The notes below the pieces were generated by a model. That model was not told the origin of the DNA and made no database searches. It worked only from the letters and a program-made list of their open reading frames with translations. DNA of 42,630 bases from assembly GCA_005879535.1 (NCBI GenBank), contig VBKI01000047.1:1-42630 (forward strand). The letters run 5' to 3'. Below are positions 7,304 to 16,398 of this stretch, piece after piece. Positions within the stretch are counted from its first letter, which is position 1, and every line of letters begins with the position of its first letter. This DNA is from Deltaproteobacteria bacterium (GTDB lineage: Bacteria > Myxococcota > Myxococcia > Myxococcales > 40CM-4-68-19). The position numbers and the translations under genes were made by a program.

Positions 7304-9436
7304 GCTTCGAGGCGGCTCGCCCGTCGTGAGCGCCAACCGGATCTCCGCCAGCGCCGCAGGGAAGGGCAATCGGCGCCGGACTGCGACGACATCGCCGTTC
7401 GCACCGCGCGCCGCCATGCGGATGGCGTCGGCCCGCTCGGGCCCGAGCAGGCGCGAGACATCGAGGCTCTTTCCCTGCTGCACACCGTCGGCCAGGTCGG
7501 AGGCGATGTCGCCGGCCGACCTCCCCAGCCGGGCGCAGAGATCCGCGAGAGTGGCGCCGGAAGCGCACAGCGCCCACAGCTCCGTCGCCGGCCGGACGCG
7601 CGCCGCTGGTCCGTAATCGGTCGGCGAAGGATGGTCGTGCCGCGCGCGCGGCTGCCCGAAGCACAGTTCGGGCTGCGAACGCGGTTCGCTGACGACCGGA
7701 GTGGTTTCGGCAGGCGGCGACTGGCGCGTGATCGCCACGACACGCTCTCCATAGCGCTGCCAGCGCCCGGGCCCGGCTCCCTTGACGGCCAGAAACCCCT
7801 TCTCGTCCTGCGGCAGCGCCCGGGCAAGCTCGCGCAACGTCGCGTCGTGGAACACGACGTACGGCGGCACCCGCGTCTCGCGTGCCAGGTCCGTCCGCAG
7901 TGCCCGTAGCTTCTCGAAGACCTGCTGGTCGTAAGGGGTGTCGTCCGCGGACGGAGCCTCGGTTTGCTTCCGTTTGCGGGGCGCTGCCGTGACCTCCTCC
8001 GGCTCGGGCGCGCGGCTTCCTTTGCAGCTCTCGCATGCGTCGCAGGAACGAGGGGAATCGTCGTCGCCGAAATACCGCAGGAGATTGTGCCTACGGCAGC
8101 CGCGCGTGTCGGCGAACCGGACCAGCCGATCGAGCATCTGGCGCTCGCGGGCGACCCTCAGCTCGAGCAGCTCGAAATCGACCGCGAGATCGTCGGCGGA
8201 GACCGAGGGCGTAGCCACGAAGAATTGACCATCGCGAGCGAGCCCGCGCTCCAGATGGCCTGCGCTCTCGAGCAACCGGACCGCGCCGGAAAGCTCTGGC
8301 GCGCTGCAACCGCAGGATCTCGCGACCTCCTCGACGGATCCCTTGAGCAACGCGCGCGCGGCCTCCCAGGCGCGCTCCACCAGGTCGCGGGATGGCCGGC
8401 CCGCCTCGATCATCCGGCGCTGCATCATCACGTCTGCGAAGTTGAAGAGGAGCAGAGCGTGGCTGCCCAGGCCGTCGCGGCCGGCGCGTCCGATCTCCTG
8501 GTAGTACGCCTCGAGGGAGCGGGGAACGTCGAAATGGGCGACGAACCGGATGTCCGCCTTGTCGACGCCCATTCCGAACGCGTTGGTGGCGACGATGACG
8601 CGCGCCTCCCCACGCACGAAGCGTTCCTGCACCGCCGTCCTCTCGGCGTCGCCCATGCCGGCGTGGTAGCCCACGGCGTCGATCTCCGAGGCGCGCAGGA
8701 CGCCCACCACCTTCTCAACGTTCTTGCGCGTCGCGGCATAGACGATGCCGGGGCCGCCCGACCGCGACAGCGCGACGAGACGGCCCAGCTTGTCCTTGTC
8801 GCCGGACACGCGCAGCACCTCGATGAAGAGGTTGGGCCGGTCGAACCCGGCCACGAATACCCGCGGATCGCGCAGCTCGAGTGCGTCGGCGATGTCGCGG
8901 CGCACTTCCGGCGTCGCGGTGGCGGTCAAGGCGAGGACGCGTTCCGCGCGAACCTGCTCGCGTGCCCGGGCGAGCTGCTGGTACTCCGGCCGGAAGTCGT
9001 GTCCCCAGGCGGAGATGCAGTGCGCCTCGTCGACCGCGAGGAGCGGGACCGTGAGGTCGGCCATGGCCGAGAGGAAGGAAGCGGACTTGAACCGTTCCGG
9101 AGCCACGTACACGAGGCGGTATTCGCCCCGGCGCAGCGCGCCCTGGCGGTCCTGCCGTTCGCTCTCCGGCAGCGAGCTGTTCACGAACGTGGCCGCGATT
9201 CCGCGTGCGCGCAGCGCATCGACCTGGTCTTTCATCAGGGCGACGAGCGGCGAGACCACCACGGTGGTGCCCTCGAGCAACAGCGCCGGAAGCTGATAGC
9301 AGAGGCTCTTGCCGCCGCCCGTCGGCAGGATGGCGATGGTGGGCCGGCCGGAGAGCACCGACCGGACGATGGCCTCCTGTCCCTTGCGAAAGGCGTCGTA
9401 CCCGAAATGCTGCTTCAGGGCGTCGAGCAACTCCAT
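7301..9436 (-). CDS. recQ: ATP-dependent DNA helicase, RecQ family
   Basis: 711 residues. Walker A TGGGKS is at 39-44 and DEAHCISAWGHDFRPEY starts at 136. ATNAFGMGVDKADIR (284-298) and QEIGRAGRDG (313-322) are conserved motifs of the second helicase domain. A winged-helix-like segment (about 350-410) comes before the four-cysteine zinc site (C447, C465, C468, C471), and an HRDC-like domain (501-570) follows. The C-terminus (about 625-711) contains a helix-turn-helix-like ATLADLCARLGRSAGDIASD. The enzyme unwinds 3'-tailed DNA in recombination and fork repair. I chose the ATG at 9436 because AAGGAG lies 7 nt upstream of it; the ATG two codons earlier (9442) would leave only 1 nt of spacing. In E. 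coli RecQ the zinc site precedes the winged helix. Confidence 0.93.
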   Translation of the reverse strand: MELLDALKQHFGYDAFRKGQEAIVRSVLSGRPTIAILPTGGGKSLCYQLPALLLEGTTVVVSPLVALMKDQVDALRARGIAATFVNSSLPESERQDRQGALRRGEYRLVYVAPERFKSASFLSAMADLTVPLLAVDEAHCISAWGHDFRPEYQQLARAREQVRAERVLALTATATPEVRRDIADALELRDPRVFVAGFDRPNLFIEVLRVSGDKDKLGRLVALSRSGGPGIVYAATRKNVEKVVGVLRASEIDAVGYHAGMGDAERTAVQERFVRGEARVIVATNAFGMGVDKADIRFVAHFDVPRSLEAYYQEIGRAGRDGLGSHALLLFNFADVMMQRRMIEAGRPSRDLVERAWEAARALLKGSVEEVARSCGCSAPELSGAVRLLESAGHLERGLARDGQFFVATPSVSADDLAVDFELLELRVARERQMLDRLVRFADTRGCRRHNLLRYFGDDDSPRSCDACESCKGSRAPEPEEVTAAPRKRKQTEAPSADDTPYDQQVFEKLRALRTDLARETRVPPYVVFHDATLRELARALPQDEKGFLAVKGAGPGRWQRYGERVVAITRQSPPAETTPVVSEPRSQPELCFGQPRARHDHPSPTDYGPAARVRPATELWALCASGATLADLCARLGRSAGDIASDLADGVQQGKSLDVSRLLGPERADAIRMAARGANGDVVAVRRRLPFPAALAEIRLALTTGEPPRS

Positions 9437-9447
9437 CTCCATTCTCC

Positions 9448-10116
9448 TTACCCCACGCCTTCGCGCGGAACGAGTGAAACCGCATCCGGCGGCCCGCACG
9501 CGCCTTCGACGGCACTGTGCAACCCGGCCTCTGCCAGCACCAGGTGATCGACGACGCGAACGCCGAGCGCGTGCCCGGCCTCGTCGAGGAGCAGCTGCAG
9601 CCGCTGGTCCTCGCCGGAAGGCGCCGGATCACCCGAAGGGTGGTTGTGCACGAAGACGATGGCTGGAGCGCGGTGCACCAGCGCCGGTGCGAACGCCTCG
9701 CGCGGTGAGACCGAGCACTGCGTCAGTCCTCCGCGCGCGATCTGCACGCAGCGGATCTCCTGCAGCCGCGCGTTCATCAGGACCACCCAGAATTCCTCGT
9801 GCGGGAGATGCGCGACGCGGCCCCAGAGAACCGCCGCGACGTCCCGTGCGCGCAGCAGGCGCCGGCGATCCGCGGCCGGCGCCAGCGCCACTCTCCGCCC
9901 CAGCTCGAGCGCGGCGATCACGCGCCCGGCGAGCGCAGCGTTCATCCCCGCTTCGAGCAGCAGCTCGCCCGCGCTCGCGCGCCGCAACGAAGAGAGGCCG
10001 CGCGAGAGGAGGCGGCCGGCGAGCACCTCGTCGCGGCCGCCGAGGACGACGCGCAGCAGCTCCGCATCCGGCAGCGCCGCCGCGCCCTCGCTCAGGATTC
10101 TCTCCGCCTGTCTCAC
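9448..10116 (-). CDS. RadC/JAB-domain DNA repair-like protein
   Basis: 222 residues from a GTG start, the only standard start codon in the frame upstream of the homology. The N-terminal helix-hairpin-helix-like part (ALPDAELLRVVLGG) is followed by the JAMM metal-binding motif HNHPSGDPAPSGED (H157, H159, D170), with an upstream glutamate in HEEFW at 107-108. RadC-family proteins (UPF0758) are linked to DNA repair or mobile-element biology, but their substrate is not established, so no gene symbol is given. It ends 11 nt before the recQ start on the same strand and is probably co-transcribed with it. The frame stays open back to about 10215 without a start codon. The original protein may therefore have been longer. 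Confidence 0.85.
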   Translation of the reverse strand: MRQAERILSEGAAALPDAELLRVVLGGRDEVLAGRLLSRGLSSLRRASAGELLLEAGMNAALAGRVIAALELGRRVALAPAADRRRLLRARDVAAVLWGRVAHLPHEEFWVVLMNARLQEIRCVQIARGGLTQCSVSPREAFAPALVHRAPAIVFVHNHPSGDPAPSGEDQRLQLLLDEAGHALGVRVVDHLVLAEAGLHSAVEGACGPPDAVSLVPREGVG

Positions 10117-10215
10117 GCGGTCTGGGCAATGCAGCGCACGTGCCAGGGCCGTTCCGTGGAGCGGGTTCCATTCCCAGGCTCCCGGACCGACACCCCGGTC
10201 CAGAAACGCGACCGA

Positions 10216-10677
10216 TCAGAAGCGCGCGCTGAGCGCGAAGAACGCCTTGATCTTGTCGTTGGTCTCGCGCAGGCGCGCCGACAGCGTGCGCACGAAGGTC
10301 CAGAGAAGCTCGTAGGCGAGATCCTTGTGCAGGAACATCAGCTCTTCCAGATCCGCCTTCTGGATCACGTACAGGGTGCAGGGAATGTTCGCGGTGGCGT
10401 CGGCGCTCCGCGGCGTATCGTCGATCAGCGCCATCTCGCCGAAGTAGCTGCCGGACTCGAGGATGGCCAGCGCCTCCTCGCCGACGCCCGGAACCATCTT
10501 GGAGATGCGCACCTTGCCGGCGCCGATCAGGTACATCTCGGTGCCCACTTCGCCCTCTTGGAAGATCTTCTCGTTCGCGCGCACCTGCTTCTGCGTGGCG
10601 ATGTTCGCCACCTTGTCCAGATGGTCGGCGGTGAGGTTGGCGAAGAGCGGAATCTTCTTGAGCTGTGCGGGATCCAA
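10216..10677 (-). CDS. stand-alone cyclic nucleotide-binding domain protein
   Basis: 153 residues from the TTG at 10677, placed there because GGGGAG lies just upstream and the domain begins at once ([19 protein letters not shown]). Farther upstream the same frame crosses the divergent trxB start. The protein is almost only a cNMP-binding beta-barrel with its phosphate-binding cassette [18 protein letters not shown] (79-96, arginine 90). The C-terminal helix ([19 protein letters not shown]) carries no DNA-binding helix-turn-helix, so it is not a CRP-type transcription factor. It could bind cyclic AMP, cyclic GMP or cyclic dinucleotides as a sensor module. It is divergent from trxB with a 91-bp gap that must hold both promoters. 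Confidence 0.85.
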   Translation of the reverse strand: MDPAQLKKIPLFANLTADHLDKVANIATQKQVRANEKIFQEGEVGTEMYLIGAGKVRISKMVPGVGEEALAILESGSYFGEMALIDDTPRSADATANIPCTLYVIQKADLEELMFLHKDLAYELLWTFVRTLSARLRETNDKIKAFFALSARF

Positions 10678-10768
10678 GGTCTCCCCGGGCCGCTTTTCAC
10701 TGTACCAGAAGGTCCGGGCGGTCGCCCTTTTCCGAGGTAGACTGCGCCGCACGTTGCAAGGAGCCATC

Positions 10769-11707
10769 GTGGAGAAGCACCAGGTCGTCATCATCGGATC
10801 GGGTCCAGCGGGATACACGGCGGCCATCTACGCGGCGCGCGCGAATCTCAAGCCGCTGCTGTTCTCGGGGCTGCAGCCTGGCGGCCAGCTGACGATCACC
10901 ACCGACGTCGAGAACTACCCCGGCTTTCCCAAAGGCGTGCTGGGGCCGGAGATGATGGAGCTGTTCCGTGCGCAGGCCGAGCGATTCGGGACGGTGATCA
11001 TCGACGGCGTGGTCACGAAGGTCGACCTGTCGCGGCGGCCGTTCCACATCGAAGGCGACGGCGGCCACAAGATGCTCGCGGAGACCGCGATCATCGCCAC
11101 TGGCGCGTCCGCCAAATGGCTCGACATTCCCTCGGAGAAGCTGCTCTCCGGCCATGGCGTCTCCGCCTGCGCCACCTGCGACGGCTTCTTCTTCCGCGGC
11201 AAGGAGGTCGGCGTCGTGGGGGGCGGCGACACCGCCATGGAAGAGGCGACCTTCCTCACCAAGATGGCGAGCAAGGTGACCGTCATCCACCGTCGCGAGG
11301 CGCTCCGCGCCAGCAAGGTGATGCAGGAGCGGGCGATGGCCAACCCGAAGATCGCCTGGGCCTGGAACCAGGAAGTGACCGAGATCCTCGGCGAGAAGCA
11401 GAGCGGCGTGCGCGGAGTCCGCACCCGGGACACGCGGACCGGAGAGATGCGCGAGATCCCGATGGGCGGTCTCTTCATCGCCATCGGCCACGAGCCCAAC
11501 ACGTCGCTCTTCAAGGGCCAGCTCGCGATGGACGAAGTCGGCTACATCAAAGTGGCGGCGGGCACCACGCGGACTTCCGTCCCCGGAGTGTTCGCCTCGG
11601 GCGACGCGGCCGATCCCGTCTACCGGCAGGCGGTGACCGCGGCGGGAACCGGTTGCATGGCTGCGATCGACGCCGAGCGCTTCCTCAGCTCCGGAGGGAC
11701 GCACTAG
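10769..11707 (+). CDS. trxB: thioredoxin-disulfide reductase
   Basis: 312 residues, the normal bacterial length. It begins with the FAD-binding motif [20 protein letters not shown], has the redox-active CATC at 134-137, the NADPH-binding [10 protein letters not shown] at 151-160, and the C-terminal FAD motif [15 protein letters not shown]. The enzyme passes electrons from NADPH to thioredoxin in the cytoplasm. The GTG at 10769 is chosen because AAGGAG lies 5 nt upstream; a longer frame upstream overlaps the divergent cNMP-binding gene and has no homology. A TAGACT -10-like hexamer (10738-10743) lies in the gap. It is convergent with moaC, with 5 bp between the stops. Confidence 0.96.
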   Translation: MEKHQVVIIGSGPAGYTAAIYAARANLKPLLFSGLQPGGQLTITTDVENYPGFPKGVLGPEMMELFRAQAERFGTVIIDGVVTKVDLSRRPFHIEGDGGHKMLAETAIIATGASAKWLDIPSEKLLSGHGVSACATCDGFFFRGKEVGVVGGGDTAMEEATFLTKMASKVTVIHRREALRASKVMQERAMANPKIAWAWNQEVTEILGEKQSGVRGVRTRDTRTGEMREIPMGGLFIAIGHEPNTSLFKGQLAMDEVGYIKVAAGTTRTSVPGVFASGDAADPVYRQAVTAAGTGCMAAIDAERFLSSGGTH

Positions 11708-11712
11708 AACGA

Positions 11713-12222
11713 CTAGCGCGGAACCTTCTTCGCCCGGGAAGCCGGGGTGAGCGGCTGATCGGGCCGCGGCTGCGGCGCCTCGTCGTTGCGGTTCCACTCG
11801 CCCGTGCGTCCGCCGCTCTTGTGCACGAGCCGCACGGAAACCACTTCCATCCCGCGGTCGTGCCGCTTGGCCATGTCGTAGATGGTCAGCGCCGCGGCCA
11901 TCGCCGCGGCGAGAGCCTCCATCTCCACGCCGGTGCGCTCGATGGCGTGCACCCGAGCCTCGATGCGAACCACGCCCGCGCCCTCGTCGCAGGCAACGTC
12001 GACGTCGGCGCCGGCAAGGACGATGGGATGGCAGAGCGGCAGGATGTCCGGAGTCCGCTTCGCGGCCATGATGCCCGCCAGCCGCGCCGCGGCCAGCGCG
12101 TCGCCCTTCTCCAGCCGGCCCTCGTTGAGGAGCTTGAGCGTCTCGCGCGAGCAGCGGAGCTCGGCGCGCGCGATCGCCACCCGCGACGTGCGATCCTTCT
12201 CCCCGACGTCGATCATCTTCAT
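11713..12222 (-). CDS. moaC: cyclic pyranopterin monophosphate synthase MoaC
   Basis: 169 residues. MoaC makes cyclic pyranopterin monophosphate, the first stable precursor of molybdenum cofactor, from the product of MoaA. Family motifs are MIDVGEKDRTSRVAIA at the N-terminus, LPLCHPI near residue 61, the GVEMEALAAAMAAALTIYDM stretch and KSGG near residue 135. The last 30 residues are a Pro/Arg/Lys-rich tail beyond the usual end. It lies 9 bp downstream of the TPR-zincin lipoprotein gene on the same strand and is probably co-transcribed with it. No other moa or moe gene is in the window. There is no Shine-Dalgarno sequence before the ATG. Confidence 0.95.
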   Translation of the reverse strand: MKMIDVGEKDRTSRVAIARAELRCSRETLKLLNEGRLEKGDALAAARLAGIMAAKRTPDILPLCHPIVLAGADVDVACDEGAGVVRIEARVHAIERTGVEMEALAAAMAAALTIYDMAKRHDRGMEVVSVRLVHKSGGRTGEWNRNDEAPQPRPDQPLTPASRAKKVPR

Positions 12223-12231
12223 GGTGGGAGT

Positions 12232-13482
12232 CTATAGCCCGCGATCGCGGAGCTGCTCGTCGTCCTCGCCATTGAGGTGGCCGACCTCATGCATCAGGGT
12301 GTCGCGCACTTCGCGCCGCAGCTCGTCGTCGTTGTGGGCAGCGCGGGAAAGGTTTCGCCGGTAGAGCAGGATGGTCGGACGGGCCTCCGGCGAAGCGGTC
12401 TCCGCGGCCGGCCGGAAGAGGCCGAGAATCCCCGGCGACAGCGGAGGATCGGTGGCGACGAGGTCGCCGACGTCCGGCAGGTCCGTGACCTCGAAATTCG
12501 CCTTCGCCAGGCCGGCCTTGATCGACGGTGGCAGCTTCTCGAGCTCCTCCTGGACGATCGTCTGGAACACGGTGCGCGGCGCCTGCGCCGTCGGCTTGAA
12601 CGCTTCGGGGTCCAGCTTGTGCGCTCGCGCGAAGTGTACGGCGGCCGCTACGTCGTCCTGCGCGCGCTCTGCAATCAGCCCGAGGTAGTGCTCGGCCCAC
12701 GCGTCTGGCGTCTCGGCGGCGAGCCGCAAGAGCTCTGCCTTGGCCTGATCGAATCTGCAGAGCTCGAACAAGGCGACGCCCTTCTCGCGCCTCGCCTCGC
12801 GATCCTTCGGCTCGTACTCCAGCGCTTTGGTGGCGGCGGCCAATGCGTCGCCCGGGCGGCCGAGGTCGTCGAGCGCCATCGCCTGGAGAAGGTGCAATTC
12901 CTTGAGCAGCGAGCGGTCGCGGCCCTTCTGCGCGCGCGGCAGACCTCGCTTCACGTACTGGAGCGCGAGCTCGAGATCGTCCCGGGACCCCAGCCGCCGC
13001 ACGTGGAGATCGGCGGCGGAGCGCAGGATCTCCGGATCGTCCGGGTCGAGAGCCATCGCCCGGGCGTACGCGGTGCGCGCCTCGTCGATGTGGCCCAATT
13101 CCGCCAGCGCGGCGCCGCGGAAATGGTGCGCGGCCACGCTGGCCGGATCACCGCGGCTCGCCTCGCGTGCGCACTCGAGCGCGTTCTCGTAGCGGCCTGC
13201 CTCGAAATCGCGCGCCGCCTCGTTCAGCAAGTCGGGGAGCGCCGCTTCGCGGCCTCCGGCGACGTTGAGGCACGGTGCCGGGGGAGCATGGGCCTCGCGG
13301 CGCGAGTCGGAGGAGGCGGCATCGAGCGGCTTGGCGACGGACGCCGACGGGCCGCCGACGAGCGATGACTTCTGCAACGGAATGAGTGGAGGGACGACGG
13401 CGACGGACTGCTCCCTGCACGAGATCGCGGCAACCGAGGCGACGGTGACCACGAGCAGGTAGCGGGGGAGCTTGTGTGTCAT
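12232..13482 (-). CDS. TPR lipoprotein with C-terminal zincin-type metallopeptidase domain
   Basis: 416 residues from the ATG at 13482, where a lipoprotein signal begins: a basic n-region, a hydrophobic core, and AISC with the lipidated cysteine. A longer frame to 13560 lacks a signal. Residues about 90-290 are tetratricopeptide-like helices (for example AREASRGDPASVAAHHFRG and ARAMALDPDDPEILRSAADL). The last 120 residues resemble the small zinc metallopeptidase family PF06262: VQEELEKLPPSIKAGLAKANF, then an ILLYRRNL strand, and HEVGHLNGEDD at 398-408 with the HExxH zinc ligands. Family members are usually small stand-alone proteins, so this fusion to TPRs on a lipid-anchored protein is unusual. 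Substrate unknown. It precedes moaC. Confidence 0.75.
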   Translation of the reverse strand: MTHKLPRYLLVVTVASVAAISCREQSVAVVPPLIPLQKSSLVGGPSASVAKPLDAASSDSRREAHAPPAPCLNVAGGREAALPDLLNEAARDFEAGRYENALECAREASRGDPASVAAHHFRGAALAELGHIDEARTAYARAMALDPDDPEILRSAADLHVRRLGSRDDLELALQYVKRGLPRAQKGRDRSLLKELHLLQAMALDDLGRPGDALAAATKALEYEPKDREARREKGVALFELCRFDQAKAELLRLAAETPDAWAEHYLGLIAERAQDDVAAAVHFARAHKLDPEAFKPTAQAPRTVFQTIVQEELEKLPPSIKAGLAKANFEVTDLPDVGDLVATDPPLSPGILGLFRPAAETASPEARPTILLYRRNLSRAAHNDDELRREVRDTLMHEVGHLNGEDDEQLRDRGL

Positions 13483-13615
13483 CGCTGGCTTGTCGAACAC
13501 TCGGGCGCGCCCTTGGCCTTCCCGACAGGCGGGCCGCGCGGCACCCACACGGTACCACACGCCGACTGACCGAGCAGACCCTCCAACGCCAGTGTGTCTG
13601 GCAATCGGGCTCGAC

Positions 13616-16234
13616 TCAAGTTCCGTTTCGCCGCCGGCGTACGGAGAGCGCCGTCAACACAAAGGCGGCCAACCACCCGATCGTTCCATCGGCGTGTGAG
13701 CAGCCGTGGGAGACTGTGTCCGGCAGCTTTCCGCCGCCGATCCCGCTGCCGGCATCGAACGGCGGGTTGGAACCGCCGTCAGCCGGCGGCTGGCAGTTCC
13801 CGCACAGATCGCCGGGACCCCCCGCGTCGGCCAGCCCTGCGTCTGGCGTTCCCGCGTCCGGCGTGCCGGCATCCGGGGTTCCTGCGTCGGGCGCGCCGGC
13901 GTCGGGTGTTCCCGCGTCGGGGGTTCCGGCGTCGACGGGCGGAGGCGGAGAGCCCGCGGGATACACGACGAGCCCGGAGCTGAGCGTCGCGTCGACCGTG
14001 ACGCCGTTGAGCGTCACCGCGGACGCCGCTGGTGCATATGCCTGGAAGTCGCGGACCGGATTGCCGGTCACCGCCAGCGTCGTGCCGACGAGCTTCGTCT
14101 CGATCGCGTTCGCGCTCTGCGTGGACAGCAGGAGCCGTCCTCCGCTCTGGTCGGAGATGCTTCCGGGCCCGAACAGCACGGCGCGCGCCGGAGCTCCCGT
14201 CGCATCGCGCCCCGCCATGCCGACCTGCGAGCCGGTGAGCACGAGATCTCCCGCGCTCTTCCCAACCGCGCCGGCGCCGGCGAAGATCCAGCGTTCCTCG
14301 AGCGGCGAGCCCGGAGCGACTACGGCGCCGGCGCCGACGTCGGCGTCGTCGAGGCGGTTCACGGCAGTACGCGACGCCCACTGCGAAGTCGCCACCGGGA
14401 TCAACGCGTGGAGGAACTGCACGTTCGCGGCGTTTGCCGAGGGCCGCACGCGCACCCAAAAAACCTGCCCGTCCGGATCGAACTGATCCATCAGCTGCGC
14501 CGTCTGTGTGCCGGTGGTCGCGGTCCACGAGGACGGAGCAAGCACGCGAATGCCGAGGGACTGCTGCGCCTTGCCGATGCCTTGCACCCAGCCCGAGGCC
14601 GTGTCGACGGAGACGCCGTCGTTGAAATGGCAGATCCAGTCGTAGGCGTGCGCGCTGGCCGCCTCGACGTCGTCGCGCACCAGCGCGTACCGTCCGCGCG
14701 CGAGCACCACGATGCGATCCCAGCGCGAGATCCCCAGCGCGGTCGCGAAGAGCTTCGCACCCGCGCCTCCGGCGATGGCGTAATCGGCGGTGCCGGTGGG
14801 CGTGAAGAGCGGCGTCGACACGCGGTTGAAGAACCATCCGTTGCCGTAGTTCGAATCCGAGACGCGCGTGTCGCCGAGCTGTCCGGTGCCGTCGACGAGG
14901 ATCGCGTTGTGATACGCGGTCTGGTTCGCGGGGTACTGGTAGTCGGTGCTCCTGCCGGCGTCGTAGCCCATCGCCTCCGGCGCAAGCCACACTCCACGGC
15001 CGAAGAGCCAGAAGGTCATGTCGTCGTTGTGGTCGTGGCCCCAGTCGAGCCAGCCGCCTGCCGGCGACCCCTGGACCGCCAGCCGGTTGAAGTTGACGCG
15101 CCCGCCGTACACGCCGGCCTTGAACCCCAGCGCCAGATCGCCGCGATCCCACGTCGTATGCAGCGCGGCCGACCCGATGTCGGTGAAGAACCCGTCGAGC
15201 GGCAGCGTGTGTGGGTCGGAGGCCGCGACCGTCGCGTCGTAGCCGATGAACTCGAACACGTCGTACCAGAGCTCGGGAAGGAAGTTCCCGCGGCCGACGG
15301 CGTTGATGTACCGCTGCGCGGCCGCCTCTGCGAATCCGTCGCCGAACCGCGAGGCAACGAAGCGGCTGATCTGCATCACCATCTGGCCCGGCCAGTGTGT
15401 GAAGTCGCCGAAGGGCAGAATCACCTGCCGCGGCGCGTCCGGAATGCCTGCGTAAAGGAAGAAGAGGCCGTACCCGCGCAGAAGGCCCATGTCCGTGTAG
15501 TCGGAGCCGGCGCGGCGCATCGCCTGCCAGAAGGGCAGCGACATGGCGAGCCCATACCCTTCGTAAGGCAAGCCCTCGTGCCAGGACCCATCCGGGATGA
15601 GGCCGATCGTCTGCTGCAGCATGTCGAGGTTGCCCTGCGCGAGGGAAAGCCAGTTGGAGGCGCGCGAGTCCTCCCCTTGCAGCACCAGCGCCGCCATCCC
15701 CAGGCCGGCCGTGTCGATCCAGTTGTGGTTCTGCAGGTACTCGTCGACCCACCACGCGTCGGGCATGTACGCCGCGACCTTCTCCGCCTCGACGCCGATC
15801 CTGTTCGCGATCGTCGCCTGATCCGCCGCCGACAGCGTCTCGTAGATCCAGTCGTACGCGACGGAGTTGCCGAGCAGCATGTGGGCGGTGTTCAGGTCCG
15901 GGCCGCCGAGATCGGCGGTCTCGCCGTTGTCCCAGCTGCTCCAGTCTGCGTAGGTGAGAAGTTGGCTCCGGGCCATCGCGGCGTACTGCGCGTTGCCCGT
16001 CATCTGGTACGCGAACGCCCAGACCGCGACCTGGTTCCCGAGGAACCGGTAGTCGTCGTAGTCGCCCGGCGTCGGCGCCGGGTCGTTGAGGTGCTGATCG
16101 AGGATGGCGGTGATGTGCGAGGCGATCGCCGCGTGCGTCGTTTGCGCGGACTGCCGCAGGGCAGGGACGTCGGAGGCGCCGAAGAACAGCGACGGATGCG
16201 TCGCCGCGATCAGGGCTGAGACGAGAGCCAGCAA
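13616..16234 (-). CDS. secreted heparinase II/III-like polysaccharide lyase with MYXO-CTERM-like tail
   Basis: 872 residues from a TTG at 16234, chosen because GAGGAGG lies 5 nt upstream and a hydrophobic signal-like stretch (LALVSALIAATHPSLFF) starts there; an upstream ATG frame to 16489 adds non-homologous residues. An alpha-helical toroid-like N-terminal half contains QNHNWIDTAGLGMAALVL and SWHEGLPYEGYGLAM. The heparinase II/III-like domain has DWGHDHNDDMTFWLFG and TAYHNAILVDGTGQ, with histidines in the usual places. Residues about 767-804 are PDAG repeats, and the end has Cys845, a hydrophobic segment (about 849-865) and RRRR, as in MYXO-CTERM sorting tails. It probably degrades an acidic polysaccharide outside the cell while anchored to the surface; the substrate cannot be read from the sequence. 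Confidence 0.85.
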   Translation of the reverse strand: MLALVSALIAATHPSLFFGASDVPALRQSAQTTHAAIASHITAILDQHLNDPAPTPGDYDDYRFLGNQVAVWAFAYQMTGNAQYAAMARSQLLTYADWSSWDNGETADLGGPDLNTAHMLLGNSVAYDWIYETLSAADQATIANRIGVEAEKVAAYMPDAWWVDEYLQNHNWIDTAGLGMAALVLQGEDSRASNWLSLAQGNLDMLQQTIGLIPDGSWHEGLPYEGYGLAMSLPFWQAMRRAGSDYTDMGLLRGYGLFFLYAGIPDAPRQVILPFGDFTHWPGQMVMQISRFVASRFGDGFAEAAAQRYINAVGRGNFLPELWYDVFEFIGYDATVAASDPHTLPLDGFFTDIGSAALHTTWDRGDLALGFKAGVYGGRVNFNRLAVQGSPAGGWLDWGHDHNDDMTFWLFGRGVWLAPEAMGYDAGRSTDYQYPANQTAYHNAILVDGTGQLGDTRVSDSNYGNGWFFNRVSTPLFTPTGTADYAIAGGAGAKLFATALGISRWDRIVVLARGRYALVRDDVEAASAHAYDWICHFNDGVSVDTASGWVQGIGKAQQSLGIRVLAPSSWTATTGTQTAQLMDQFDPDGQVFWVRVRPSANAANVQFLHALIPVATSQWASRTAVNRLDDADVGAGAVVAPGSPLEERWIFAGAGAVGKSAGDLVLTGSQVGMAGRDATGAPARAVLFGPGSISDQSGGRLLLSTQSANAIETKLVGTTLAVTGNPVRDFQAYAPAASAVTLNGVTVDATLSSGLVVYPAGSPPPPVDAGTPDAGTPDAGAPDAGTPDAGTPDAGTPDAGLADAGGPGDLCGNCQPPADGGSNPPFDAGSGIGGGKLPDTVSHGCSHADGTIGWLAAFVLTALSVRRRRNGT
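13823..13936 (-). repeat. 15-bp-period coding repeat encoding PDAGT units
   Basis: About seven imperfect 15-bp units encode (P/A)DAG(T/A/L), forming the low-complexity linker between the lyase domain and the surface-anchor tail of the heparinase-like gene. Third-codon-position changes between units argue against very recent slippage. Confidence 0.8.
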
Positions 16235-16398
16235 ATACGCCTCCTCGAGGCGCGTGCCCGGCTTCCGGCGACGTTCACCCAGCGGTCCGCGGGATTGCGG
16301 AAGCGCTGCCCCTTCCCGGCCAGCCGCGCCCTCCCGCCAGGGGAGAGCGCCGCGCCGGTCGAGGAGAAACCCTACGGGGCCTCGCTGGGTTGGGTCGA

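Noticed and set aside
13483-13615. Gene or RNA in the gap between the TPR-zincin and heparinase-like genes
   Set aside because: The 133 bp hold only the tail of a longer frame without homology and no clear hairpin or promoter.
13823-13936. Short tandem repeat considered as CRISPR or regulatory array
   Set aside because: It has a 15-bp period, lies entirely in frame within the lyase gene and encodes PDAGT units, so it is a protein linker.
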